64,000 nucleotides of DNA from the NCBI GenBank assembly GCA_026874595.1, contig CM049306.1, positions 82,302,142-82,366,141 of the forward strand. The letters are read 5' to 3'. The notes beneath the pieces are model-generated. The model worked only from the letters and a program-made list of their open reading frames with translations, was not told where the DNA came from and did not search any database. Positions 42,927-55,176 of the stretch are shown here, in pieces. The first letter of the stretch is position 1, and every line of letters begins with the position of its first letter. The stretch comes from Sipunculus nudus (lineage: Eukaryota; Annelida; Sipuncula; Golfingiida; Sipunculidae). The translations under genes and the position numbers were made by a program.

Positions 42927-44290
42927 GAGAAAAATGACTTGAGAGTCTGACGTTTGGAGATACAACCAGTCTGTAACAACCAATAACTAACAGACCCAAT
43001 ATGAGCACACTATATTACAATATATACCTGATATTTCATACGGCGGGGGCTAGGCGTGAACGACACATTACATCATTATTGTCATCTGCTACACCATCGT
43101 CTTCTTGATCTTTCAAATGAAACCAGATGTGTGCAGTCCTAACACTAGATGGAAGATCCCCGGCAGGGCCATGATTCTTTTAGGTTTAAAATGCAATTTA
43201 AATTTGTTTATCCAATCAAAATTTAAAAATTCAATTTTAAGTGAAAAAGAAATATCATAGAGGAAGAAAAAAACCGGCTTTGCGATATTGTCATGTCGTT
43301 TGATATTAGACCACTAAAATATGGTTTGCTGTTGCTCGTTGCTTAAAATCGTTCACCATTTAATAATTTAAAATTTCAAAAATGTTAACATTTCCTTAAA
43401 AATAAATGTGAATTTCATTTATTCATATACCATGAGAAAGATGTCCCGACCAGATTTAAAATGCAACTTTATGGGGTCTAATATGCATCAGGGACAACTT
43501 TTTGATTGATTTAACTAAACATTGCGCAAAATCGGATTCACAAGAGTACAGCTTGCAGCCCTCAATGCCAATGCTCAGGGACTTCTAAATACACCAGCGG
43601 CATAGGCATACATGTAGCAAAGAGAATAATGTAGTCCGTTCAGGTAATTTTAAAAAGATTTATTAAGGCAAATTACATTTTTTATTGAAAGGACTTTACG
43701 AAATAAGCATTGCATTGTAAGCATGCGCATTTGAAATGCAAACAGAGAGTGTTTCCTTAAATGTAACAGATTTGGCATTTGAAGTTCAGACAAGTAGTCC
43801 CGACCGTCCGACAGTGCGCGACTAGGTTCGTTTAGAATAAACACGACCTCTGGCGGGGTTGGGGGGGGGGGGGTGCCTTAATCAAGCCTTTATTTGTTAT
43901 ACCGCCGCCAGGTGGCGAGAGGTATTACATGTCAAACTCGGTTTGACTGCCGGCAAATTTAAGGAAAAAGTTCTGAGGAGTTTATTTGTTGAAGGTGAGG
44001 AAAAAAAGAACACACCATTAAATTTTGGAGGTAATCTAGATCACATATTTCCTTTCCCTCTATATATATACGGCAATTTCTGTTGTCGGTGTCGAGGCAT
44101 GGAGCCATTTTTTAGAGACTGACTGACTGTAAGTAGAGTTGGCACTCGAGCCAGTCACAGGTCTCCGGAAAATCCGGCCCGCACTGGCTCCCTCAGCTGC
44201 GACAAAGTTTGACAGATTGAGTCGGTATACAATTAGATATTTAAGGCGAAATAGAAGATACTGATGGAGTTTAAGATTGTAGTGAGAGAG
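42927..44290. other. Unassigned stretch with a G run at 43861-43873
   Basis: No supported gene. Confidence 0.4.
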
Positions 44291-44395
44291 GTGGAGGAAG
44301 CTAGAGAACCCGGACAGAACCACCGACCTTGAACGGGCCACTACAACCCACTCTCATGGCAGCACCTGGGATCGAACCCGGGTCGTCAGCCGAGC
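44291..44395 (-). mobile_element. tRNA-derived SINE, copy 2
   Basis: The minus strand carries CGACCCGGGTTCGATCCCAGG (B-box 44378-44368), then CTGCCATGAGAGTGGGTTGT, AGTGGCCCG, AAGGTCGGTGGTTCTGTCC and GGGTTCTCTAGC. It matches the copy at 30509-30602 block by block. Confidence 0.75.
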
Positions 44396-45346
44396 CATTG
44401 TTAGAGAGGTATGACCATCAATTGGAGCTTTTGAACCGTGACACACGTTTTTTCCTGTGTTTAATACGAAGCGCAAACTGCTATTAAAGCAGTCAGCCGA
44501 ATGAGTACACGGGACCAGATATTATACATAAAATGTTGTTCAGGCTTGGAGCTCATCCTTCAATTTGTTAAAGATATTTATTTCATTTGGATTGTACAAA
44601 TAGCATTTGTGTCCTCTTTTTTTATTTCGCAGTGTGCTGTAGAATTTTACCGCTCAAATGATATTGTAATCATATGTGTATATACTAATAAAACAATCCT
44701 AAGCTAGGCGAATTTTTATAACATTTATTTTTTATTTTTATTGCGAGACATAACCCTGATGAACGAATTATAATATGATTTATCTCACTAAATGATAGTG
44801 ATATTACACTAAATCTTATCTGTTATACATTCTACGGATATGTAGCACAATTTCGGCCCTCTGACAGCGTACTAACCGTCATATTGCCGTTACTTCCAAT
44901 GCGAGGAACGAAACTGAAAGTTTCATGAGGATGCAAATAACGCCTCTTGGCCTGCAAGTACGCTGTAACCTGACAAAAACCAGACCAATCGTTCGCTTTT
45001 TTAGTATACTTTCTAACAATACCTAACATAACCGGGAACATCCCTCCACATTGTTATTGAATTTTTGACAGCATGAATACAAGCATGGCTCGCACGGCCG
45101 GGTTACGTACTGGACGCAGCCAACTTGTACGCGATATAGTCGGACAGCCAAACTCTGAAAAGTCCTCTAGAATTATTTTTACGGCATCGCTTTTATATAG
45201 AAGGGATCCATGTGGGATCTGTTCAGTATTGGGAGGTGAAAAAGCCGTGGGTGGATGCCATCGCGAAATTTGAATGTGAAAGTCATTTTTAAGGTCATCA
45301 AGGTCACAAGGTATTTCATTTCGGTGTTTTCCTTGTTTGATGTAAG
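44396..45346. other. Unassigned stretch
   Basis: An ATG frame at 45073-45273 (MNTSMARTAGLRTGRSQLVR) is basic and unrecognised; not called. Confidence 0.35.
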
Positions 45347-45356
45347 GCTAAAAAAA

Positions 45357-45606
45357 GGTATGGTTCTGAGGCACTTTTTTTTTCAAAAACCTTTTTTGTA
45401 TGTTTCGATAAAAATGTCATATGAATAGGGAAAAGCATGTAAATAACTGATTTTTCTTTTTTGCTAAAAAGGTAAAAGCACTACATAGCAAAGGAAATCT
45501 TATCAAACCTGTATTATTCAATCTTCCTCAAAGTTGAAAATCAAAATAAAAAGTTTGATGCAGGGTAAAAAAAAATATGAGGTGGGCGGTGCTTGAGAAC
45601 CATACC
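45357..45606. mobile_element. 250-bp MITE-like TIR element
   Basis: GGTATGGTTCTGAGGCAC (45357-45374) and GTGCTTGAGAACCATACC (45589-45606) are inverted with 16 of 18 matching. The flanks GGCTAAAAAAA (left) and a T-run before GCCTAAAAG (right) may extend the pairing. No coding capacity. Confidence 0.6.
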
Positions 45607-45886
45607 CCTTTATTTTTTTTTTGCCTAAAAGGCCACCTTTTGTTTTGCTTTTGATGACAGTTTGTTCTCAGTGTCATCATGTATTGACAACTTGACTGCA
45701 GCTTCTTGAACAATATTACGTTGTTATACTCCATTGTAGTGATATCAAGTTTTTTTCTTTCTTTCTAATTGCTATGAAGCAGATTTATTCTCAAGTTGAC
45801 GCATTCTCCAAATTTTTCAAGTGTGAAAGTGCTTATAAGTGTATAATCATCTTTATACTGTTTTTAAGAGAGAATCTCAAAAACAC

Positions 45887-45906
45887 CAGCATGTACGTAC
45901 ATGCTG
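45887..45906. repeat. Perfect 20-bp palindrome
   Basis: CAGCATGTACGTACATGCTG is its own reverse complement, with no loop. Confidence 0.95.
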
Positions 45907-46349
45907 CTATGCCGACTTTAGTGTTAAGAATAAAAATATGTTAAAATATAATGACATAATGTATGTCAATAATAATATTTATCATTGAATATCTATGACT
46001 GATAAATTGATTGCATGCAGGGTTCACTTCTCAATTACTTGAATTAAAGTCCCAGGTGTATGAAAACACTTTAGTCATATGCAAATATGATGACAGTAAT
46101 AATTACCAATAATAATAATATTAAATTGGTAATTTGACTGTTATTGTCATCAAAAGCTATACCTTTTATTATTTAGTTCAAAAATATTATCTAGTAGGTT
46201 TGGTGACCATTTTTAGTTTTTTACCTTGATTATTGGTCCACCTGAATACTGTTCATGCAAGGTTTTGTGTTTATTTGAGTTAAAAGACCCTAAAATAATC
46301 TATGAAAATCTTGATGTACAAACCTTGATGATGTTTTGAGCTGTAATCA

Positions 46350-46640
46350 GTTAACACCTTGTGAACGTATCTTCGATGTACAAGGTGCCTGCTTATGATA
46401 TGCGTGGGTAAGGATACAACAGTTGCATTTAGAAAACAGCTCTTTAATTAATTAACTCCTTGTAAAAGAAATATCAAGGTGCCTGTTGATGATTTGGTAA
46501 GGATACAAAAGTTACATTAGGAAAATAGAGCTTTAATTTATTAACTCCTTGTAAAAGTTACATAAAGGTGCCTGTTGATGATATGCGTTGGTAAGGATAT
46601 AAAAGCTGCATTACGAAAATTGAGCTTTAATCAACTAACT
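46350..46640. repeat. 89-94 bp tandem repeat, about three copies
   Basis: AAGGTGCCTGYTKATGAT units start at 46382, 46476 and 46565, each followed by GGTAAGGATAYAANAGYTGCATT and a GAGCTTTAAT block with TTAACTCCTTGTAAAAG. A single related unit (AAGATGCCTGCTGATGATAT) lies at 47613-47665, right after a C run. Confidence 0.85.
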
Positions 46641-48858
46641 TATTTTGAAAGTAATATTGAATGATTTACCATAATTAGGAATAAATAAGGTACATAATTA
46701 GTCAGCTACACAGATGTATAGAAGGGAAAGACATGGCTTCCTACATGGTGAGAGCTTGTTATAGTGTGATGGATCGTATACTTCGGGCTAGGATCAGTAC
46801 AACATTAATAATCTGACGTCTCAACCAGTACCAAAAAAAGTTATATAGCCATATACGGTAAATATATGTTGCCTCCTACATTAAGTTTTAGTTTTTAGTA
46901 TTTTTTGCAACCAAAAGATGTAACGTTGATGTTCAGCTGGAATATGTAACCTTTTATTCATCAGTAGTGTTCAGCAAATGCCATTTCCAATTTTACCATT
47001 CCCGTCCAATTTTGTTGCGTTTGACCTTGAAAATGACAATGAGAAAATTACTTGAACTCTTCTCTATGTTTTCATCATCAACAAGTTGCATATTAAATAA
47101 AGGGCACTCGTAAAAATGGTATACTGGAGATAATTGTTCTACGGATACTAACACAAATATCCTGGTCCAATGGATTAATTACGATAAGCTGAAGCACATT
47201 TAACTAGCTGTGTATTTGCTTAGGAGTACATTTCCGCTGTGTGTATCTAAACTGAAATCAAAAGATACCCCAAGTGATTTTACAGATTTATCATAAATGA
47301 TTTCTATGAGTTAGTTTTCGAACTGTAAAATTACAATAAAACCATCCATTGCAAATGTTTAAATTAATCTTGATTAGCTTGTTAATTTTACAAGTATAGC
47401 TCAAACCATTTCCAAGTGGTAGATAATTCTGACATAAAGTATCTCTTTTAACACTACGATTTCGCCATTTTACGTATAAAGCCCAAAACACATCGAACAA
47501 GTGTCGTGCATGAATCGTGAAATCAGGTGAAAGTCGCTTCTGTTTATTTATCTTATTATCTTGAACAATCTGCAGATCTGACAGGAACCTGACAGGCACC
47601 CCCCCCCCCCCCCAAGATGCCTGCTGATGATATGCGTTGGTTAGAATACAAAAGTTGCATAACGAAAACGGAGGTGGTCCCTCTACCAAAAATTCCCTTA
47701 AAAAGTGTTATCCTGAATAAACCAGGAGTGAATGGGTACAGGCCAAGGACGGCACGCAGATGCTTAACAAATAACCTTCTAGCGTTTGTTATAGCTGCTT
47801 GGACAGATGTCCCCAAGGGAGCCGATTAAAGCTACAAAATGAACAGGCCCGAAAGACTAGAAGGCAAACTGTAAAAGTCGGCTAAGTAATGTTAAACTAT
47901 AAATCCCCACTGTTTCATGTGTTGGCGATAAATGCCACCGAATGATCGTATTTGAACTTAAAACACATAATGGTTCATTAAAGCATTTATATATGATGAC
48001 TAATAAATAATGATAGCAATCGCCTTTTCCTTCATTGTGGCAGCTATCGTTTCAGCCATTTTGGTTGGTTCAGTTCGCCTATTACCTATTATGGACATGA
48101 TTACAACATGGCTTGTGTGAGTGTCATTTGACACAAAGATTACCTTAGATCCGTAAGTAACCTAATATACCTTAGTTTTATTAATAGGGAATCACTATAT
48201 CGGTTCAGATTCAATTTGGTTAGGCTTGACATTAAAAATGCATTGAAAATGACCTTTGAAGTTCATCAGTGTCTACAAAAGTAAAAAATCAACCTTGGAT
48301 GACCCATTTTTCGGTTTGACCTTAGAAATGAGCTTGTAATTCAAAATTTAAGTTGTCATCCACCCACACATTTTTCTTCACTCTATGACTGATTGATTTA
48401 GCATGGATGCCTGCTATTAACAAGCAATGCCCTCTAAAGTTAAAAAATCAACTTTGGCTGGCACACTAATACAGGAAATGACTCATTTTCATCATGAACA
48501 GAGTTTCAACTTGGGTAGTGAGTTCACTTGATTTCTTTTGTGTTAATTTATTATTCGTAGCCTAATGATAAGATTAAGGTTTGTGTACTACGATATGAAT
48601 GGAAAATGATTGAATACCACTGCGATGCATTCCTCGATATGGCCTGTATCATGACTCAAAGTCAGGCGTACTAGCCCTTTATAAGTGCCTATTGAGTCGT
48701 CCTGTCCCGTCTAATCAATATGCCACAAATTAGCATAGAACATCCTATTAAAGAATAATAACAATATAGTGAAACATTACTGATTTGGCGAAGGTCTGCG
48801 CTTTCAAAGCGCTTTCTTGTTGTACACAGATTCACGCTTTAGTAACACGAGTTGCCTT
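46641..48858. other. Unassigned stretch
   Basis: Holds the C run at 47599-47613 with the stray tandem unit after it, and a decayed GGCGAAGGTCTGCGCT fragment at 48785. No gene supported. Confidence 0.4.
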
Positions 48859-49293
48859 GGTCAGTTGTTTATAAGTTTGTTTATAAAACTGCTAACAGAC
48901 AAACCATCCAATCGACCAACCAAGGGGAACACATATTTAATACCTTTTTAAGCTGACAGTGAGTAATCTGAGCACTGTAACAGTGTTAAAGCTGAAATCT
49001 GAGCACAAGAATAATAATAATAATATATACTTATATAAAAAGAGTAAGGGACCAGGACGTAGAAAATTGATAGCTGAAGACAGATATTCAATACGACTTT
49101 GAACCAGGTGTGGTAACGAGATTTTCTTAATAATTTATACCTTATGATAAAGATTTAGTAATGAAGAATAAGCTAACGGTTCAAGACTCTTCAAGATTTC
49201 ACTGTTCTACAGTAAAACGTTTTTTCGGTCAGCTATTTAAAACTGTGTTTATAAGACTGCTAACAGTCAAACCAATTAATCGACCAACTAAGG
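48859..49293. repeat. 67-bp direct repeat pair, 368 bp apart
   Basis: 48859-48925 and 49227-49293 align without gaps at about 84% identity (GGTCAG start; ACTGCTAACAG and AATCGACCAAC blocks). Confidence 0.8.
49093..49188 (+). repeat. Dispersed ~100-bp repeat, copy 2
   Basis: Partner of 42827-42926: ACGACTTTGAACCAGGTGTG, then TTAGTAATGAAGAATAAGCT. It lies between the two 67-bp repeats. Confidence 0.7.
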
Positions 49294-50178
49294 CATATAT
49301 ACCGGCACGGCAACATGCAAATTTTCAATTATATTTCCTTTTATTTGATAAGGATTCTTTATGCCGCACGCTGGATACGCATTCCGTGCATATGTAATCT
49401 TAGCTTTATACAACTTTTATGAAAATGAAAGTTTTATTATTATTTGGGTGAGGTTTGGTAATGTTGAATACAATGCCCGTTTATTTCCCTAGGACAGAGG
49501 GAGATCACTACGGTGTCCAACCTGAAAGAGTTCTAATTAAATATATAAAAAGAGGTCATTTGACCCTGGAACAAACAGAAACGTCCCTGGAGCCAGAAGT
49601 TAATTTGGCCATGTCTGTGTCTTTTTGGTCTAAATTTAATTTGTTTAAGAGATGAGTGATTTGGTTTTCTTAAAATGAGTTTTTTTTTCTAAGGAACATA
49701 TCCAGACTTGTGGAAATTAATTTTGCTGTTTGTAGAATTCTGACAATAAACCGCCGGGAAGAGATTAAAGTTTGTCAAGGATTTAGATAATTGGTTTAAA
49801 GCAGAAATGTTCGACCGACATTGCCGGCATATTTTAAATTGATCTTTTAGAAAACTGTATTCAAAAATGAAATTTAATTAAAAGCATCACGTTTCACATA
49901 ACCGATGACAATACAATAATAGGGAAATATAAATTGAAATGATTTCATTGGATTTTTTAAAATGTATCCGAAAGAGACACATGTTTAATGCTTTCCTTCC
50001 ACTTATAAAAAAAAGATAAGTGAAAAATTAAAGGAACATGGTTATCAATCAATGAAAATATTTGAGAATAAATAAAAACGGTTGCAATTAACATTGCAAT
50101 TATAATGTATACATGTAGTAGGTGTATTCCTGATCTAATTTATGACATCTGGAATAAACAAATTATTATTAATATTCA

Positions 50179-50180
<2 letters not shown>
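49294..50180. other. Unassigned AT-rich stretch
   Basis: No gene seen. Confidence 0.4.

Positions 50181-50239
<59 letters not shown>
50181..50239. repeat. (AT)n microsatellite
   Basis: AT dinucleotides over about 59 bp. Confidence 0.97.
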
Positions 50240-50242
<3 letters not shown>

Positions 50243-50878
50243 AAAGGGTTTGATGAGTTTTTTTCTCCACTAGAGAAGGGGACCCTTTAGGTACCGTTGC
50301 AGAAGAATAATGCCGCGTAGTGTGTCCCCAGAATCTTAAGGTTGCGAAATCCCCAGACTGGTAAGGTACCGACGTCTGGTGCTCGATTCGGAACCTGTCA
50401 TTATGTCTTTGTGGTAATATGCCAGGGTAAAGGTCAGAAATGGCAAGGGGGCGAGAGGTGTGATGTTGTGCGACAGATGTGTGATGTGATGCTGCCGGGA
50501 AATCAATTTCGTGAAAGTGGAAGGGCCTAAATGGGTGTGCAAAAAAAATAAAAAAAAAACAGGCAGGAAAATTTTAGCATATAGAATATTATGATACAAC
50601 CTTTTGTTGATGGACCCATTTAGGTACTCCAGAGTGCGAGACAATCAATTTCGTTTATTACTTTTTTTTCCACTGTCATTTTCTGTTTGCCCTAGATATC
50701 CAGTTTGAATTATTTTCGAAAGTTCACGTTATACAAAATTTTAGTCCTCGGTGGAATAATTGCACCTAATATTTACCTTATTCCCAAGGTCGTTCATTCC
50801 CAAGACGAATTCCCAATTATCGCACATTAACCCCGGCTTCCAGTGATTGGGGCGATTGCATACATCTAGTTAGTTAAA
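50240..50878. other. Unassigned stretch
   Basis: ATTTAGGTAC-type words recur (50287 and 50618). No gene supported. Confidence 0.4.
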
Positions 50879-50879
50879 T

Positions 50880-50945
<66 letters not shown>
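50879..50945. repeat. (AT)n followed by (GA)n microsatellite
   Basis: AT dinucleotides to about 50905, then GA dinucleotides to 50945. Confidence 0.97.
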
Positions 50946-50949
<4 letters not shown>

Positions 50950-51615
50950 TGTGTGTTTTAGCCTTTGTTATATATCGCTGTGTTTTCTCCTTTATCGTCC
51001 ATCGTAGGCCAAAGGAAAGCAGAAAAAACGCCCTGACGCACCTTTATTTAATGAAAGAGGGACTTGCATGCTCCAGGGTGCTCTACAGTGCCATAGAGTA
51101 CACCTGTTTGGAAGCTCTTTCATGTAAAACCACGATCTAAGAGACCTCATCAGTTATTACTGCTGTGACACACGCAGTTAAATCCATCAAGGCGTCACCG
51201 TCATGTCAAGAAAGAGTCAGTCCGTTAGATCAAAGGCTGAGGATATGTTAATTCTTGTTTAGATCAAATGGCCGATATATGTAACATATGGATATTCTCA
51301 TGCATACACATATGTAAATCAATTTGGATGATGAATAAAAATATGAAGTTTACATATATGTATGCATTTATATATAAATATATATACACAAATACACACA
51401 TATATGTGTATTTATTATTGTATACACTATAAACAGTCTGTTCTCGTTTATTTGACGCCCGTTTTTCCGCTAAACTCGCCTTTCGTCAACATATAACAGA
51501 TTCCACAATAAAGGCAACTAACATTTGCACATAACGCCGATACCCGATGATCTTCCACCCTCGCCTGTCGTGAACTTCTCGAGCCCAAAATGGGCGAATA
51601 TAAATAAATAAATAA

Positions 51616-51618
<3 letters not shown>
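50946..51618. other. Unassigned stretch
   Basis: Interrupted TA/CA repeats at 51355-51420. No gene supported. Confidence 0.4.
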
Positions 51619-51658
<40 letters not shown>

Positions 51659-51662
51659 TATA
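51619..51662. repeat. (AT)n microsatellite preceded by (AAAT)n
   Basis: AAAT units at 51601-51618 lead into AT dinucleotides. Confidence 0.95.
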
Positions 51663-52825
51663 AAGACAAATAATGTTAAATTTAAAGGGTTCCATATCAT
51701 TTATAATCCCGATCCATTCACTGGTATTAGGAGCCGTCTTTGTTGAAGAGTTCGCCTGCGATCAAACCATGAATGAACTAGATTCGGACTGGCAAGTTTC
51801 TGTGTAGCACAGTCCCTGGCGGAGGTGTACATGTGGTCTCAGACTACCTTTTACTGGTTATAATATGCAATAATCTTTATTTTCAGGCATATTCGACAGC
51901 TTGATCTAGCACATGATCCCTTAATGCCCTTTTAATTGGCTGATAGTACTGTTAAATAATGATCCTTAACTACGTATCACATGGTTGGCACGGGAAATCG
52001 ACCCTTTATTCAGCGCCTACTTCATATCTGCCAAATGACCAGTAGTCCCTTGTTATTGATAATGCCCCGTCAGGCACTCCGTAACGCACGTTGGCCAATA
52101 AATGCCTGTCTTCATTATGCCAGTCCCCCGGAGAGCAAAAACACAATATAACTCAATATTGAATTGGATTTTGTACCCTGATGCGTCAAAGGTTTACGCT
52201 GCGACAGTACAGAAAATTTATTTTGTTAATAATTTATGAAATTGAACGACCTCCAGACTGCCAGCATAGGTAGGATCATGGATATAGATACATTCCCGTG
52301 CAAATAGTTACAACTTATTATCAGCAATATAACCTTCGCCTGAACACACTATCCCTGTTTACGATTGATTCCCTATTGGTCAATGTATACGTCTGCAGGA
52401 TATATCATGTCGCTGCTTTTGTTACAACAATACATTGGAAATGTATTTGTCTTCAAGCGATATTCCAAGAGGTTATACTGTTGTTGACCGATCAATAAAT
52501 GTGAGACATATTCAGTTCATCAGCAGGGCGCCATGCTCTAAACCCGGATATCGATATACGGATATTGGTAAATTAATTCTTTACCACTATCTCTCTGACA
52601 GTCCGAGCATACGTTTAACTTTGTAAAGGAGGGTTGAAATCGTAATACTCGGATACTTTTTAATAAATGAATGTGATAACTTTATTTTGTCTTTCTTAGC
52701 GACAAAAATCGTTACAATAAAGGTATTTGTTTAGTTTTTTAAGATCTAAAATTTGATAGATTTTTTTTTTCATTTATGGGGTCCGAACGAAAATATGATT
52801 AATAAATTTATGTAATTTTCGATCT
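51663..52825. other. Unassigned stretch
   Basis: A CTGGCGGAGGTGTAC fragment at 51816 belongs to the repeat core noted at 5121. Short frames at 52298-52626 are unrecognised. Confidence 0.4.
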
Positions 52826-53059
52826 ATGTACTCCGATATTCCTAGTGGCATGAATGACGGTTTCAGTGGCTCTCGCGTAACGTGGTTGATGGTAATATAT
52901 CCCTGTTTAACAGCGGTTGTCATTGACTACCTTCGCCTGGGAGATTATATGGTCATCTACGTTTGTTATTTTGTGTTTTCACCGATTTCCTTACGTTTGT
53001 GTGTTTTTGCTTTTGCTGGTTCATCCGTTTACGAAATCCTTCAGAACCGATTTCAGTGA
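52826..53059 (+). CDS. Possible membrane-protein exon, 77 residues
   Basis: ATG frame whose residues about 18-37 (WLMVIYPCLTAVVIDYL) and 43-65 (YMVIYVCYFVFSPISLRLCV, then FAFAG) are strongly hydrophobic, separated by a short polar turn (RLGD). It ends SSVYEILQNRFQ. Two membrane passes are plausible. The sequence is T-rich, which favours hydrophobic codons by chance, and no family is recognised. Confidence 0.15.
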   Translation: MYSDIPSGMNDGFSGSRVTWLMVIYPCLTAVVIDYLRLGDYMVIYVCYFVFSPISLRLCVFAFAGSSVYEILQNRFQ

Positions 53060-53150
53060 AATGTTGTGGACTGATAGGGCATGGTCCAAGAAAGATCCTA
53101 TAATATTTTAAATGAATTCCATATAGAATTGCGGAACCAGAAGAAGTTGT

Positions 53151-53176
53151 GCCTTGGCAAAGGTTTTCGCTCTACC
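53151..53176 (+). repeat. GGCRAAGGTTTTCGCTC repeat fragment
   Basis: GCCTTGGCAAAGGTTTTCGC then TCTACCGGGTGTCATTCTAG: a longer member of the core seen at 5121, and probably the best-preserved copy here. Confidence 0.55.
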
Positions 53177-55143
53177 GGGTGTCATTCTAGTCTCTTGCTG
53201 AATCAGATAATTCCCCGTCTGTTTTGTAAAGGGGGAAACTTTATAACATACATTACCAACACCATGAGACGGGACAGGCCAGGTAACCCTAATCAAGGAT
53301 AGTGGTTTCATTGTCATAAAAAAACACCCTAAAATTCTCTTGGTTCCTTTTTGGAGAACGCCAGTATTTCGATATATCTATTCACTTCAGGTTAACCGGC
53401 CTCCGAGGAATTTTCCAATTTGGGTCACGTATGTCTACTTTTTCATGCGTCCGTGTCTTCCCCGGCAGCTGTAATATTTATAGTCTATCTGCATTGTGAA
53501 ACCAGAACAAGATTGGGCAACTGTGTTAAGAAAAAGAATGGATCCTGATTTCAGATTTAGAATTCACAGAGTTCAGATAAGAAAACGAGAGCGTACAAAT
53601 ATTTGAAGACTAAAAAGGTTAAACACAGTGAAGGTTTGGGTTAAAAATGTCCACGTGTTTTTAAAACAGATTATGTATATGATGGACATCTATCAAGCGG
53701 TAAGGGCCTCTGGGGTTTTTTTGTAACTTCAGTATGGGTGAGTGGCTTCTCCTCACGCAACCTTTTATTTAGTAGCCAACCAGCCTTTAATACAAATACA
53801 AGGTAAAAAGTTTGGGGAGGGGGAGCGTTACAGCTCATTCCCTTCAGTGGTTCATCCATAGCGGCACAGACGATAGCGAAAGTAAAAAGTGTCACCGAGA
53901 AACACACTACCGTTAAAATTCGTGGCTTGGATGTGAATCGGCCGCTTCCCCGCTCCTGTAGTCCCTCCTGGAGGCATCGGTTGCCGGGCGATTCTTCTCT
54001 GTTGCGCTGTTCTTAAGGCGGGCAGGGTAATTGGTCTTGTGAGGCGTAATTTTTTCTGTGTACAAGAAGCCATCTATCACCGTTAGCGATAATGTAACCG
54101 TCGCCTTTTGTGATTATTAGTGGTACCCGGGGATGAAAGGTATCCAAGGAGAACCGCGGGGCCGCTGACTGATCTTCAGTATGAGGCGGTGTGCAGTTCC
54201 TAGACCCGCTAACCTCGCTAAATCTGCAGTCTTGGATTTACTCTGTTATCTGTTCAAATGTAGAATATCACTTGCTGTGTTACTTATACAATAACTGGAA
54301 CTGCTTGCCTGCGCCTTTTTGTTGAAATTTAGCCATAGCTGCGTAGATATCTAAAGCCCACGCTAAAATAGCCTAGGGATATATATTAAACCCTCTTAAA
54401 CAGTGACTGAACTATATACGGTTGGTAGAACAAATAAAAACAGGCATCAAATTCAACGTTAAAGATGTACATTAAATGCACGGATATATACCAGTTAAAC
54501 AAGGGTATCCAGTTTTACTAATACGATAGTCTTCACGACTTGGCTGAGGTAAGCATCTCCGACTGTGTGGGCGAACCCGCTTGTACTACCAAGTTTTCTA
54601 TTTCAAATAAAACTTAGATATTAGTTTTCTCTTGTATAAATTTCGCCAAAAACTAATCAATCAGGCTAATCGAGTTTAACCTTCAGTTGCACTCATTAGA
54701 TTTGTTTTAATTTATTCAATTTACATTTCTTTATATAATAACTAACTCTCAGACTATAGTTATGTGTAATATGTAGATATTATATAATTCTGTACTTCTT
54801 AAAGTAAGGCTTTTTGGAGCTCTCCAAGTTCATAACTAAATATTGAAATAAAATAGAATATAAATATAATAGGAAACTAAAAGTTCTGGATAGGTACTAT
54901 ATCACTATTTACGAATAAGAAATACACTTATGTTTCTAAAACTATCACGCCTTTTTGACAAGTTTCTCTAATTATAGGGAACGTGTTGCATTACTATCTA
55001 TGAATGTTTATGAACCAGAAGTGAAGGGATGTGATTTATACGATGGTCTTGTTTGCACCTTAAGATATTTCCAAGCGCAACCCATTTAATATTATTTCTC
55101 GAAGAAAACCAACACACACACATAAACATGTATATTTATAATA
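53177..55143. other. Unassigned stretch
   Basis: No supported gene. Frames near 53671-54073 on the minus strand look like chance. Confidence 0.4.
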
Positions 55144-55176
55144 ATATATATATATATAATTATATATATATATATT
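55144..55176. repeat. Short interrupted (AT)n
   Basis: AT dinucleotides broken by one AATT. Confidence 0.9.
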
